A stretch of DNA of 40,500 bases from Aeromonas hydrophila subsp. hydrophila ATCC 7966 (GCF_000014805.1 NC_008570.1:167501-208000), one strand, 5' to 3'. Shown: positions 1 through 10,971, counted from the first letter of the stretch. Made by a program: numbers and translations. Notes: generated by a model not told the origin, from the sequence alone.

Positions 1-813
<813 letters not shown>

Positions 814-930
814 ATACAACACCCAAGAAGTGTTCTGGGCCTTGTAGCGAATGAACGAACTACTAATTCAGTGATAGCGACGCCAACAGGCAGTTCGTTA
901 TTCACGTCAGCTTTCTAAGATTGAAGAATT
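814..930 (+). other. 23S-5S internal transcribed spacer
   Basis: This 117-base spacer joins the 23S end to the 5S start and holds no tRNA gene. It is expected to be removed by RNase III and RNase E processing of the rRNA precursor; that role is general knowledge of rrn operons, not something the bases prove. Confidence 0.7.
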
Positions 931-1048
931 TGCCTGGCGGCCATAGCGCCGTGGAACCACCTGATCCCTTGCCGAACTCAGAAGTGAAACGCGGTAGCGC
1001 CGATGGTAGTGTGGCATTCGCCATGCGAGAGTAGGACACTGCCAGGCA
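931..1048 (+). rRNA. rrf: 5S ribosomal RNA
   Basis: A complete 5S rRNA of about 118 bases. The terminal helix is visible as TGCCTGGCGG at the start and ACTGCCAGGCA at the end, and the conserved internal GCCGAACTCAGAAGTGAAAC block is intact at 971-990. It closes the rRNA operon and is followed within about 15 bases by a strong terminator. The 3' end is uncertain by one or two bases. Confidence 0.96.
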
Positions 1049-1058
1049 CCCAATACAA

Positions 1059-1089
1059 GAAACCCCGCTCAGATGAGCGGGGTTTTTTA
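1059..1089 (+). terminator. rRNA operon terminator
   Basis: AACCCCGCTC (1061-1070), a four-base loop and GAGCGGGGTT form a GC-rich stem followed by a T run at 1082-1088. This is a classical intrinsic terminator just after 5S. Confidence 0.92.
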
Positions 1090-1097
1090 TTATCTAA

Positions 1098-1131
1098 AAT
1101 CAGCGATTTATGGTCATAAATCGCTGATTTC
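1098..1131. repeat. Perfect AT-rich inverted repeat between the rRNA operon and pat
   Basis: AAATCAGCGATTTA (1098-1111), loop TGGTCA, then its exact complement (1118-1131). It lies seven bases past the stop codon of the minus-strand pat gene, so it probably forms the 3' hairpin of that transcript. No long T run follows on the minus strand, so calling it a Rho-independent terminator is tentative. Confidence 0.7.
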
Positions 1132-1137
1132 TCTGCT

Positions 1138-3714
1138 TTATGCCTGCCCTTGACTGGCGCAGGGCAGCTCCATGTTGACCACCCCATCTTCCAGCTGGAT
1201 ATCGATCTTGAAGCCAAGCCGTTTGGCCAGGTTGATCATGCCGCGGTTGCTGGGCATGGTCATGCCCGACAGCTGGCCAATGCCGCGTTCTCTGGCATAG
1301 CGAACAATCTTCTCCATCATCAGCTTGCCAAGCCCCAGCCCTTTCAGGTCGGAGCGCACCAGGATGGCAAACTCTGCATCAGACAGGTCCGGGTTGGAAA
1401 TGGCGCGTACTACCCCCAGGATCTGCTGGTCGAACGGACCATCCTGTCCCACGGCGACAAACGCCATCTCCCGGTCGTAATCGATCTGGGTCATGCGGGC
1501 CAGCTCTTCATGTCCCAGCTCCCCCACGTCGGCAAAGAAGCGCTTGTACCTGTCTTCATCCGATACCTTGAGCACAAACTGCTTGTGAGCCGGTTCATCT
1601 TCCGGCCGGATCGGGCGCAGCAGCACATGGCTCTGATCCTTGAGCCAGGCCCCCTCTTCCAGTTCGGTGGGATAGGGGCGGATGGCCAGTCTGCAGCGGC
1701 CTTCTTCAGCAGGTTGCAGAGTCAGGCTGGCATCCAGTACCACCATTTCGGCGCCGCAGGCCTGCAGTGGATGCAGATCCAGCTGCTGGATCTCGGGGAA
1801 GGCGAGCAGCAACTCCGACAATTGGCACAGCACCTGGCCGAGGGCATCGATGTCGAGTCGCTCCGGGCTGGCCTGCTCGCGGATCTTGCGGCTCTTGAGC
1901 GCCCCGATGATCTGGTAGCGTGCCAGCGCCTGGTTCAGCGGCGGCAAGGCCGCCATCATCTCCTGTGGCTCGGCCCCTGACTCGCCGAGCAGGATGACGG
2001 GGCCGAATACGGGGTCTTGTTGCAGCCGGATCCGCAGCTCCAGCCCCCCGCTGCGGCGCGCCATGCGCTGCACCAGCAGGCCTTCGATACGGGCGCTGGG
2101 ATCGTGCTGCCTGACCCGATCCAGAATGGCATCCGCAGCCTGGGCGACTTCGGCCGAGGTACGCAGGTTGAGCATGACGCCGTGTACCGCCGACTTGTGA
2201 AGGATGTCTGGTGAGCGCAGCTTGACTGCGACTGGATAGCCGATCTGCTCCGCGGTCAGGGTGGCCTCGATGGCATCGGAGACGATCCAGGTCGGCAGGG
2301 TGGAGAGCCCAGCAGCCTGCAGAATGGGGTGTGCCAGATGTGTGTCGAGGGTGAGCTGTTTGCGTTCCAGCGCCTGTCGGATCAACTGCTGGCACAGCTC
2401 TAGGTTGAGCCTGTCACCCTGCAGGGAGGCGGGGGTCTCCATCAGCTGCTTCTGGTTGCGCCGGTATTCCACCATGTGCATGAAGGCGGCGACTGCGCTC
2501 TCCGGGGTGCGGTAGGTGGGGAAGCCTGCCTCGCTGAACAGACGACGCCCCTCCTGGGCCGAATATTCTCCCGCCCAGTTGGTCAGGATATTGAAGCGTC
2601 TGGCCCTGGGGTGCTGTTTGACGTAGTCGATCAGGCTGCGCGCCAGGGCGGCGCCACGGGCGGTGAGCGAAGGGGCATGGATGAGCAGGATGGCGTCAGC
2701 CTCGTCCCCTTGCAGCAGGTCGTCGAGCGCCTGCTGATAGTCATTGATGTCGGCATCGCTGCCGATGTCGCGAGGCGGCATCGCCAGCTTGCCGCCCCGC
2801 TCCAGCAACTTGTCGATCGCCATGTTGGCCAAGCCACGGCCATTGGAAATGATGGCGAGCCGCTCTCCCTTGAGAGTCAGGGAGTGACTCAGGGTCTCGA
2901 CGGCGGCAAACAGTTCGTGGGTATCCCGCACCCGCAGCATGCCGGCACGACGAATGGCGGCGTCATAGACGTTGTCGAGCCCGTTGTCCGGCTCATGGCG
3001 GCCGCTCTTGAGCACCAGAATGGGCTTGTTGCGGGAGGCAGCGCGGGCAGCCGAGAGAAAATGGCGGGCGTCCTGCAGCTTGTCCATGTAGAGCAGGATG
3101 GCGCGGGTCACGCTGTCGCGAGAGAGCTGATCCAGCAGCTGGCCGAAGTTGATGTCGCAGTGATCGCCAAGGGAGATGAAGGCCGAGAAGCCGAGTTCAT
3201 GCTGCTTGGCCCAATCCAGGATGGTGGTGCTGACGGCGGCCGACTGGGAGAGAAAGGCAACCTGACCGGGCTTGGCGGCAATCGGCGAGAAACTGGCATT
3301 GATGCCCTGACCCGGCAGCAGCATCCCCATGCTGTTGGGGCCGAGCAGGCGGATGCCGTATTGCTGGCTGAGCTGCTGCAGCTGCTCCCGCTCCGGCGCA
3401 GTGAAGTCTGCCGCCAGTATGATGGCGGCGCCCGCTCCCCGTTTACCAAGCGCTTCGATGAGGGTCAGCACCCGTTCCCGCCGGGTACAGACGATGGCGA
3501 GATCCGGGGCCAGCGGCAGGCTGTCGATATCGCCATAGGCCAGCACGCCGGCAATGGCCGTGCTGTGCGGGCTGACTGGCAGGATGGGGCCCTTGAACTG
3601 GCCGGCGAGCAGGTGTCTTATCACCACGTGACCCGCCTTCTGCGGGTCGGTCGAGGCACCGATGACGGCGATTGACTGGGGTTTGAAGAGCCGATCCAGG
3701 CCGCTTGGTTTCAT
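1138..3714 (-). CDS. pat: Protein lysine acetyltransferase of the Pat/YfiQ type (NDP-forming acyl-CoA synthetase-like plus GNAT domain)
   Basis: A protein of 858 residues with the layout of bacterial Pat/PatZ: an N-terminal CoA-binding Rossmann domain (IAVIGAS near residue 16), succinyl-CoA-ligase-like domains to about 450, an ATP-grasp-like region (about 470-680) and a C-terminal GNAT acetyltransferase domain (about 695-850) with acetyl-CoA loop KGLGLGKL. Family members acetylate lysines of central metabolic enzymes such as acetyl-CoA synthetase; whether the synthetase part is active cannot be told here. I start at the ATG at 3714, which has GGGAG five bases upstream; a GTG at 3720 overlaps that site and would add two residues. 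It converges on the rRNA operon and is monocistronic. Confidence 0.92.
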   Translation of the reverse strand: MKPSGLDRLFKPQSIAVIGASTDPQKAGHVVIRHLLAGQFKGPILPVSPHSTAIAGVLAYGDIDSLPLAPDLAIVCTRRERVLTLIEALGKRGAGAAIILAADFTAPEREQLQQLSQQYGIRLLGPNSMGMLLPGQGINASFSPIAAKPGQVAFLSQSAAVSTTILDWAKQHELGFSAFISLGDHCDINFGQLLDQLSRDSVTRAILLYMDKLQDARHFLSAARAASRNKPILVLKSGRHEPDNGLDNVYDAAIRRAGMLRVRDTHELFAAVETLSHSLTLKGERLAIISNGRGLANMAIDKLLERGGKLAMPPRDIGSDADINDYQQALDDLLQGDEADAILLIHAPSLTARGAALARSLIDYVKQHPRARRFNILTNWAGEYSAQEGRRLFSEAGFPTYRTPESAVAAFMHMVEYRRNQKQLMETPASLQGDRLNLELCQQLIRQALERKQLTLDTHLAHPILQAAGLSTLPTWIVSDAIEATLTAEQIGYPVAVKLRSPDILHKSAVHGVMLNLRTSAEVAQAADAILDRVRQHDPSARIEGLLVQRMARRSGGLELRIRLQQDPVFGPVILLGESGAEPQEMMAALPPLNQALARYQIIGALKSRKIREQASPERLDIDALGQVLCQLSELLLAFPEIQQLDLHPLQACGAEMVVLDASLTLQPAEEGRCRLAIRPYPTELEEGAWLKDQSHVLLRPIRPEDEPAHKQFVLKVSDEDRYKRFFADVGELGHEELARMTQIDYDREMAFVAVGQDGPFDQQILGVVRAISNPDLSDAEFAILVRSDLKGLGLGKLMMEKIVRYARERGIGQLSGMTMPSNRGMINLAKRLGFKIDIQLEDGVVNMELPCASQGQA

Positions 3715-3786
3715 GGGCACTCCCGTGGGTGGCGGATGGTGCCAGTGTAATACGCTTTCAGCGCCGGTTCTGTGACCGGTTGCGGA

Positions 3787-3978
3787 TCACTGCCTGGTCA
3801 GGGCGCTGGCTCGCAGGTAAAACTTCAGCTCGCCCTGGATCTGGCGTACCGCTGCCAGATGGCGCTCCTGCAGATAGATATCCTGCTCCTGATCAAGCTG
3901 TGTTTGCGGTACTCCCAGGCTCTGCAGGTACTCATCGAACAGCAGCGAGCTGTTGATTTCGATCAGATGGGGCATCAT
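3787..3978 (-). CDS. Small conserved-looking hypothetical protein (63 aa)
   Basis: I do not recognise this protein. It begins MMPHLIEINSS and is rich in Gln, Leu and Glu (QTQLDQEQDIYLQERHLAAV), so it is probably helical, soluble and cytoplasmic, with no signal or membrane segment. The start at 3978 is chosen because AAGGAG (3986-3991) sits seven bases upstream; the frame stays open to 4011 but has no such site there. It lies upstream of pat on the same strand with a gap of about 70 bases, so cotranscription is possible. The good ribosome site is the main evidence that it is real. Confidence 0.6.
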   Translation of the reverse strand: MMPHLIEINSSLLFDEYLQSLGVPQTQLDQEQDIYLQERHLAAVRQIQGELKFYLRASALTRQ

Positions 3979-4147
3979 GGCGCGGCTCCTTGTTCCATTC
4001 AGGCTGAACATCCAGTCTAGCCGGTGAATCGCTCCTCAGGCTGACCAGTGTCAGATTTGACACGAAGTGGCTCACACATCTGCGGCGTCTTGCATCAAGG
4101 GGGCCAGGCCTGAGGTTATAGTGAATGGATGGCGGGGGAGGTGCGCG

Positions 4148-5020
4148 ATGATCAGGATCTGGTTGTGTTGCGTCATGTTGTTGGCCGGCAGCGTACCGGC
4201 GGCAGAAGTGCCCATCAGGGCCTGGAACCTGCTGCTGGACCATCCCAATCCCGCCGTGGCTGCTCTGCTGCGACTCTCGCTCGATCTGACCGTACCCGAA
4301 TACGGTCCCTATCGGCTGATTGCCAGCCCGCCGATGGAGCAGGGACGGGCGGTCAAGGAGTTGCAAAGCGGCGAGCTGGTGCAGATCGGGGTGTTTGCTC
4401 CCGACGAGGAGCGCGAACGTACCCTGCTGGCCATCCATGTTCCGCTGGCAAAAGGGTTGCTGGGCTGGCGGGTGTGCCTCATTCGGCAAGGGGACGAGGG
4501 GCGGTTCGCCAACATACGATCGCTGACCGACTGGCAACAGGCCGGGCTTCGCATCGGCCAGCACAGATCCTGGCCTGATACCCGTCTGCTCAAGGAGAAC
4601 GGTCTCAACGTGGTGGTTGGCAGCCTCTACGACGCCCTGTTCAACATGCTGCGCAAGCAGCGCTTCGACTGCTTCCTGCGCTCGGTCATCGAGATCGAGG
4701 AGGAGCTCAAGCAGCACCCTGAGCTGGCCATCGAGCCACACCTGGTGTTTCGCTATCCGCTGGCGCTGCTGTTCTTTGTCTCGCCCAAGTACCCGGAACT
4801 GGCCAAGCGCATCGAGCTCGGCCTGCAGCGAGCCCGTCAGTCCGGTGACTATGAGCGGGTATTCGAGGCGGGTTTTGGCAGCACCATCCGGCGGCTGCAG
4901 CTGGATCGGCGGGTGATGCTGGAGCTGAGCAATCCGGATCTGCCGGCCGGCAGCCGGGCCATGATGCAGGATCCTTCGCTCATCTATGCTCCGGCGCTGT
5001 CCGCCGTGTCAGCGCAGTGA
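4148..5020 (+). CDS. Periplasmic substrate-binding-like protein, orphan
   Basis: A protein of 290 residues with a signal peptide (MIRIWLCCVMLLAGSVPAAE, cleavage probably after the PAA) and a body resembling the type-2 periplasmic binding fold of ABC-transporter binding proteins (SBP_bac_3-like). The second-lobe region AGLRIGQ ... DALFNML ... FDCFLRS is typical. No permease or ATPase gene lies nearby, so it may act as an orphan sensor or binding protein; the ligand is unknown. The ATG at 4148 is preferred because GGGGAGG ends six bases upstream and the signal peptide then starts at residue 1; the frame is open back to 4067. Its 3' end overlaps the convergent ilvY gene by 12 bases. Confidence 0.8.
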   Translation: MIRIWLCCVMLLAGSVPAAEVPIRAWNLLLDHPNPAVAALLRLSLDLTVPEYGPYRLIASPPMEQGRAVKELQSGELVQIGVFAPDEERERTLLAIHVPLAKGLLGWRVCLIRQGDEGRFANIRSLTDWQQAGLRIGQHRSWPDTRLLKENGLNVVVGSLYDALFNMLRKQRFDCFLRSVIEIEEELKQHPELAIEPHLVFRYPLALLFFVSPKYPELAKRIELGLQRARQSGDYERVFEAGFGSTIRRLQLDRRVMLELSNPDLPAGSRAMMQDPSLIYAPALSAVSAQ

Positions 5021-5902
5021 GCCCTGGCCCCGCGCGGTATCCCAGAAGGCGCGGATCAGCGGCTCTTCCAGCCGCTTCTTGAGCACGGCGATGCCGACAT
5101 CGAACGGCTTGAGCGCCGGTTTGGGTTCGACGATGCGCACCTTTTCACCCATGGGGCTGTGGTCTATCACCGCCGCTGGCACCAGCCCCACGCCGAAGCC
5201 GAGCGCCACCATGGCGACAATCCCCTCGTTGCCCGCCACCTCCGCATAGATGTTGGGGGCGATCCCCTTGTTGCGCAGCCACTGATCGCAGCGTTTACGG
5301 GCCAGCCCCTGCTCCGAGAGGATCAGCGGCAGCCGCTCCCAGTCTGGCTCCCCCTGGGAAAACCACTGGCTTTGCTGCGGTGCGGTGCGGGGGGCGATGA
5401 ACACCAGCGGCACCTGCTGCAGGCTGGCAAACTCCAGCTTGGAGGAGAGGGCATCGGGGCGGGCGGCGATGGCCAGATCGGCCTCGTCGGTCAGGATCTT
5501 GTCCACCGCCAGCGCCGGGTCGCCGGTCTCCAGCTTGATCTCCAGCTGGGGATAGCGGCGGCGAAAGCGCTCCAGCACCTCGGGCAGCAGAAAATAGCTG
5601 GCGGTGACCGAGCAGAACACCCGTAGCCGACCCTGCAGCGGCTCGTCGCTGCGCCTGAGCTCCTGCTTGAGCTGGCGCCACTCCTGCAGCAGAGCGCCGC
5701 CGAATTCGCGCAGCTTCTCGCCGGCGGGGGTGAGCCGTACCGAGCGGTTGTCCCGCTCGAACAGGATGCAGCCGGTCTCCTGCTCCAGTCGCTGGATGGC
5801 GCGACTAAGGGTGGAGGGGCTGACCGCCATGGCATCGGCGCTCTTGCCGAAGTGGAGGGAGTCGGCGAGGTGGAGAAACAGCTCGAGATTGCGAAGGTCC
5901 AT
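5009..5902 (-). CDS. ilvY: LysR-family activator of ilvC
   Basis: A 297-residue LysR-type regulator: N-terminal winged helix-turn-helix (residues 1-60; SADAMAVSPSTLSRAIQRLE) and a C-terminal inducer-binding domain from about 90. It is divergent from ilvC, the hallmark position of IlvY. In E. coli, IlvY activates ilvC when acetolactate or acetohydroxybutyrate, the substrates of IlvC, are present, and represses its own gene. The sequence and the divergent pairing support the same role. The 3' end overlaps the convergent binding-protein gene by 12 bases. Confidence 0.93.
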   Translation of the reverse strand: MDLRNLELFLHLADSLHFGKSADAMAVSPSTLSRAIQRLEQETGCILFERDNRSVRLTPAGEKLREFGGALLQEWRQLKQELRRSDEPLQGRLRVFCSVTASYFLLPEVLERFRRRYPQLEIKLETGDPALAVDKILTDEADLAIAARPDALSSKLEFASLQQVPLVFIAPRTAPQQSQWFSQGEPDWERLPLILSEQGLARKRCDQWLRNKGIAPNIYAEVAGNEGIVAMVALGFGVGLVPAAVIDHSPMGEKVRIVEPKPALKPFDVGIAVLKKRLEEPLIRAFWDTARGQGSLR

Positions 5903-5985
5903 CTTTTAGCTCCTAGCGCGGCTTGTGTGCCCGATATCCAGCGGTTGGCGGCTTGTTTCTGCCATCTCGCGGTACATTCAGCAGG

Positions 5986-6016
5986 CAATTATGAAGGATT
6001 AACGTTTCAATTATTG
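5986..6016. promoter_or_regulatory. Candidate IlvY operator region
   Basis: CAATTAT occurs at 5986-5992 and again at 6008-6014, exactly 22 bases apart (about two helical turns). The second copy lies in the small palindrome CAAT-T-ATTG (6008-6016). The position, upstream of the ilvC promoter in the shared ilvY/ilvC region, suits a LysR-type recognition and activation site. Assignment to IlvY is inference. Confidence 0.45.
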
Positions 6017-6041
6017 CAACGTACTGTTTCGAATATATCAG

Positions 6042-6070
6042 TTCAGGCAATAAGTGTCCCGCGCTATAGT
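6042..6070 (+). promoter_or_regulatory. Candidate ilvC promoter
   Basis: TTCAGG (6042-6047), 17-base spacer, TATAGT (6065-6070). The weak -35 and good -10 fit an activator-dependent promoter, as expected for IlvY control. The leader to the ilvC ATG is short, about 45-50 bases. Confidence 0.5.
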
Positions 6071-6123
6071 GGTTTAGACAACGCCGCTACCCGGCATGGA
6101 ATCAATCGAACGGAGCAATCACC

Positions 6124-7605
6124 ATGGCTAACTATTTCAATACCTTGAACCTGCGTCAGCAGTTGGCCCAGCTGGGCAAGTGTCGTTTCATGCAGCGCGA
6201 AGAGTTCGCGGACGGCTGCAACGTGCTGAAGGGCAAGAAGGTGGTGATTGTGGGCTGTGGTGCCCAGGGTCTGAACCAGGGTCTGAACATGCGTGACTCC
6301 GGGCTGGATATCTCCTACGCCCTGCGCAAGGCCGCCATCACCGAGAAGCGCGCCTCCTGGCAGAAAGCCACCGACAACGGCTTCGCGGTCGGTACCTATG
6401 AAGAGCTGATCCCGACCGCCGATCTGGTGCTCAACCTGACTCCGGACAAACAGCACTCCGACGTGGTGAAAACCGTGATGCCGCTGATGAAGCAGGGCGC
6501 CGCGCTGGGTTACTCCCACGGCTTCAACGTGGTGGAAGAGGGTCAGCAGATCCGCGCCGACATCACTGTCGTCATGGTCGCGCCCAAGTGCCCGGGTACC
6601 GAAGTGCGTGAAGAGTACAAGCGCGGTTTCGGCGTACCTACCCTGATCGCCGTTCACCCGGAGAACGATCCCAAGGGCGAAGGCATGGCCATCGCCAAGG
6701 CGTGGGCCTCTGCCACCGGTGGCGACCGTGCCGGCGTGCTGGAGTCCTCCTTCGTGGCGGAAGTGAAATCTGACCTGATGGGCGAGCAGACCATCCTCTG
6801 CGGCATGCTGCAGGCCGGCTCCCTGCTCTGCTACGACAAGCTGGTTGCCGAAGGCACCGACCCGGCCTACGCCGGCAAGCTGATCCAGTTCGGTTGGGAG
6901 ACCATCACCGAAGCCCTGAAACAGGGTGGTATCAGCCTGATGATGGACCGCCTCTCCAACCCGGCCAAGCTGCGCGCCTTCGAGCTCTCCGAGCAGCTCA
7001 AGACCCTGATGCGCCCGCTGTTCGAGAAGCACATGGACGACATCATCGCCGGCGAGTTTTCCCGCGGCATGATGGCCGACTGGGCCGAAGACGATGCCAA
7101 GCTGTTCGGCTGGCGCGAAGAGACCGGCAAGTCCGCCTTCGAAAACGCCCCGGCGTTTGCAGGCAAGATTGCCGAGCAGGAGTACTTCGACAATGGCGTG
7201 GTGATGGTGGCCATGGTCAAGGCGGGTGTCGAGCTGGCGTTTGAGACCATGGTGGCCTCCGGCATCTATGAAGAGTCTGCCTACTACGAATCCCTGCACG
7301 AGCTGCCGCTGATTGCCAACACTGTTGCCCGCAAGCGTCTGTACGAGATGAACGTGGTCATCTCCGACACCGCCGAGTACGGCAACTACCTGTTCGCCAA
7401 CGCCGCCGTGCCCTTGCTGCGCGAGCACTTCATGCCGACCCTGAAAGCAGGCGATCTGGGGGCCAGCAAGGCGGAAGGGCAGAGCGTGGATAACCTGGCG
7501 CTGCTGGCGGCCAACGAAGCGACTCGCAACCACCCGATCGAAAAAATCGGCCAGGTACTGCGTGGCTACATGAAGGACATGAAACGTATCGCCGTTGGCG
7601 GTTAA
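6124..7605 (+). CDS. ilvC: Ketol-acid reductoisomerase (class II)
   Basis: IlvC converts acetolactate and acetohydroxybutyrate to dihydroxy acids using NADPH and Mg2+, the second common step of valine and isoleucine synthesis. At 493 residues it has the long class II form, with an N-terminal Rossmann domain ([10 protein letters not shown] near residue 45) and a duplicated helical C-terminal domain. Metal-binding acidic residues are expected in the segment around [13 protein letters not shown]. The ATG at 6124 has GGAG eight bases upstream. It stands alone, divergent from ilvY, with no other ilv gene in the window. Confidence 0.98.
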   Translation: MANYFNTLNLRQQLAQLGKCRFMQREEFADGCNVLKGKKVVIVGCGAQGLNQGLNMRDSGLDISYALRKAAITEKRASWQKATDNGFAVGTYEELIPTADLVLNLTPDKQHSDVVKTVMPLMKQGAALGYSHGFNVVEEGQQIRADITVVMVAPKCPGTEVREEYKRGFGVPTLIAVHPENDPKGEGMAIAKAWASATGGDRAGVLESSFVAEVKSDLMGEQTILCGMLQAGSLLCYDKLVAEGTDPAYAGKLIQFGWETITEALKQGGISLMMDRLSNPAKLRAFELSEQLKTLMRPLFEKHMDDIIAGEFSRGMMADWAEDDAKLFGWREETGKSAFENAPAFAGKIAEQEYFDNGVVMVAMVKAGVELAFETMVASGIYEESAYYESLHELPLIANTVARKRLYEMNVVISDTAEYGNYLFANAAVPLLREHFMPTLKAGDLGASKAEGQSVDNLALLAANEATRNHPIEKIGQVLRGYMKDMKRIAVGG

Positions 7606-7633
7606 GCCTGCATCGGGCTGGATGATGAAGGGG

Positions 7634-7680
7634 CGGGGATGACGATCCCCGTCGCCGGTCGGACTGGACACCCGACCGGC
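7634..7680. repeat. Two tandem hairpins after ilvC
   Basis: CGGGGAT-gac-gATCCCCG (7634-7651) is followed by GCCGGTCGG (7654-7662) and its complement CCGACCGGC (7672-7680). Both are GC-rich and lack T runs. They precede the true terminator at 7701-7731 and may protect the ilvC mRNA 3' end. Confidence 0.6.
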
Positions 7681-7700
7681 CAGCCAGAAAACCCGGCCAC

Positions 7701-7731
7701 AAAAAAGCCCCGCTCATCGAGCGGGGCTTTT
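7701..7731. terminator. Bidirectional terminator between ilvC and pgi
   Basis: AAAAAAGCCCCGCTC, loop ATC, GAGCGGGGCTTTT. An A run on the left and a T run on the right let it serve ilvC (plus) and pgi (minus). Confidence 0.9.
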
Positions 7732-7753
7732 GCATTCAGAAAGGCGGGCTAAA

Positions 7754-9480
<1,727 letters not shown>

Positions 9481-9819
9481 CCGGGCCAGCTGCGCGGCCC
9501 GTGTAACAGAGCTTTACCAATTGTCTGCCATCGACCGAGTTTACAACCAAAACGCTGCGATTATGAGTCACTGATGGCAGCCGGATCTTGCGTTTGCGCA
9601 TACTTGGTCGGGCTTGCCGCCGTTGAAAGGGCTTTCAGGGCGAGAGCCTGCTGCGAGTGGGGTGGCAGTTTGGCCTGGCAGCCAAAAGAGTATTCGACAG
9701 GCGCCTTTTTGCTCATTTCATGCGCAGGCGCAAGTTGTTGGCACTGGAGGCTGGCTAGCATATGAGCGAATGGACGAGATCTCCCAGGGATGGCCACTGT
9801 CTGGAATGAGGAGATCGCT
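9481..9819. other. Intergenic region between pgi and the small membrane protein gene
   Basis: Apart from the candidate pgi -10 next to its left edge and a plus-strand promoter candidate (TTGGCA 9738-9743, 17 bases, TATGAG 9761-9766), I see no gene here. A 108-codon minus-strand frame (9561-9887) has no ribosome site and an unconvincing composition. Confidence 0.5.
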
Positions 9820-10008
9820 ATGAAAGCTGTGTTGTCCCTGTTTGCTCTGAGCCTGATCGCCACCGGCCTCATCGGCCTGCTAACCATGGTACTGACCAGT
9901 GCGGCGCCGACCTTGCCGTTACGGGTGCTGGCGGTGATCGGTGCCGTGCTGGGAGGCTATGTGCTGGTGCAACCGCTGCTCAACCGGGTGGCTCGTCGGC
10001 TGGTGTGA
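9820..10008 (+). CDS. Small two-helix membrane protein (62 aa), unknown
   Basis: The product is almost wholly hydrophobic: helix 1 about residues 2-24 (VLSLFALSLIATGLIGLL) and helix 2 about 30-50 (LRVLAVIGAVLGGYVLV), ending in a basic tail RVARRLV, so it should sit in the inner membrane with its tail in the cytoplasm. I do not recognise the family. The ATG at 9820 is chosen over 9790 because GAGGAG (9808-9813) sits six bases upstream. A terminator follows 30 bases after the stop and a promoter candidate precedes it, so it is an independent unit. Confidence 0.75.
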   Translation: MKAVLSLFALSLIATGLIGLLTMVLTSAAPTLPLRVLAVIGAVLGGYVLVQPLLNRVARRLV

Positions 10009-10038
10009 ATCGACGCCCCCGGCATGCTGAAAACAAAG

Positions 10039-10064
10039 TCCGGCCCAGGGTGGCCGGATTTTTT
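10039..10064 (+). terminator. Terminator of the small membrane protein gene
   Basis: TCCGGCC (10039-10045), six-base loop, GGCCGGA (10052-10058), then six T. A clear intrinsic terminator on the plus strand. Confidence 0.9.
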
Positions 10065-10090
10065 ATGCCCGTCAGCGGGGTCGGAAACGA

Positions 10091-10116
10091 CAATGCCAGC
10101 CCGGAGGCTGGCATTG
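10091..10116 (-). terminator. Hairpin at the 3' end of mscS
   Basis: CAATGCCAGC, six-base centre, GCTGGCATTG: a perfect 10-base stem downstream of the mscS stop. On the minus strand only a broken T stretch (TCGTTT) follows, so it may act as a weak terminator or an mRNA-stabilising hairpin. Confidence 0.6.
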
Positions 10117-10134
10117 TGTCATTCAGGAAAAGGC

Positions 10135-10971
10135 TCAGGCCTGTGGCTTTTGCATGTGCATGACCATCTGCGGGAAGGGGATCTCGATGCCTTCGGCATC
10201 GAAGGTGAGCTTCACCTTCTCGTGGAAGTCGAACCAGACTCCCCAGTAGTCGCCGGTCTTGACCCAGGGGCGCACCACTATATTGACCGAGGAGTCGGCC
10301 AGCGCGGCGACGGCGATGGTGGCGGCCGGCTCCTTGAGGATGCGCGGCTCTTCGCTGACCAGCCGCTCCAGGATCTGCTTGGCCTTGCGCAGATCGGAGC
10401 CATAGCCGATGCCGAAGGTCATGTCGACCCGGCGGGTATCCATGCGCGAGTAGTTGACGATGGTGCCGTTGAGGATGGCGGAGTTGGGCACCACCACCAT
10501 CTTGTTGTCACCGGAGGTGAGGGTAGTGGTGAACAGCTGAACGGATTGCACCACGCCATTGGTGCCTGCCACCTCGATGAACTCACCTGCCTTGATGGGG
10601 CGGAAGATGATGAGCAGGAAGCCGGCGGCAAAGTTGGAGAGCGAGCCCTGCAGCGCCAGACCGATGGCCAGACCGGCGGCACCGATAATGGCGACGAAGG
10701 AGGCGGTCTGCACCCCGACCCGGCCCAGCGCGGCGATCACCACGAACACCAGGATGGCGTACTTGAGGATGCTGCCGACGAAGTGGGTGACAGTGGTGTC
10801 CAGCTTGCGGGCCTGCATCACCTTGACCACGGCGCTGCTGATGAGGTTGGCGGCGATATAGCCGACCAGCAGGGTGATCAGGGCGGCCGCGATGTTGACG
10901 GCATACTCGATCAGCAGGCCCTGGTTGTTGACCAGCCAGGTCTGCGCTTCGGTGATGATTTCGGGTTCCAT
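10135..10971 (-). CDS. mscS: Small-conductance mechanosensitive channel
   Basis: MscS opens under membrane tension to release solutes on hypo-osmotic shock. The 278 residues match the family (E. coli 286). Three N-terminal membrane helices are visible (about 22-45, 63-85 and 92-125). The third is the Gly/Ala-rich pore helix with IIGAAGLAIGLALQGSLSNF, followed by the beta domain (IKAGEFIEV ... VVVPNSAILNGTIVN) and the alpha/beta cage domain. The ATG at 10971 has AGGACA upstream. It appears monocistronic, between a small membrane protein gene and slmA. Confidence 0.96.
   Translation of the reverse strand: MEPEIITEAQTWLVNNQGLLIEYAVNIAAALITLLVGYIAANLISSAVVKVMQARKLDTTVTHFVGSILKYAILVFVVIAALGRVGVQTASFVAIIGAAGLAIGLALQGSLSNFAAGFLLIIFRPIKAGEFIEVAGTNGVVQSVQLFTTTLTSGDNKMVVVPNSAILNGTIVNYSRMDTRRVDMTFGIGYGSDLRKAKQILERLVSEEPRILKEPAATIAVAALADSSVNIVVRPWVKTGDYWGVWFDFHEKVKLTFDAEGIEIPFPQMVMHMQKPQA

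Noticed and set aside
814..930. tRNA gene in the rRNA spacer or after 5S
   Set aside because: No cloverleaf, no TTCGA/TTCAA T-loop with a matching acceptor stem.
978..1217. Minus-strand frame across 5S, terminator and the pat end
   Set aside because: It crosses a functional RNA, a terminator and part of a clear gene.
6064..7671. 535-codon antisense frame over ilvC
   Set aside because: His/Gly/Gln-rich composition is the usual shadow of a GC-rich gene; ilvC on the other strand is certain.
9561..9887. 108-codon minus-strand frame upstream of the small membrane protein
   Set aside because: No ribosome site, mixed composition, and it overlaps the start of a better-supported gene.
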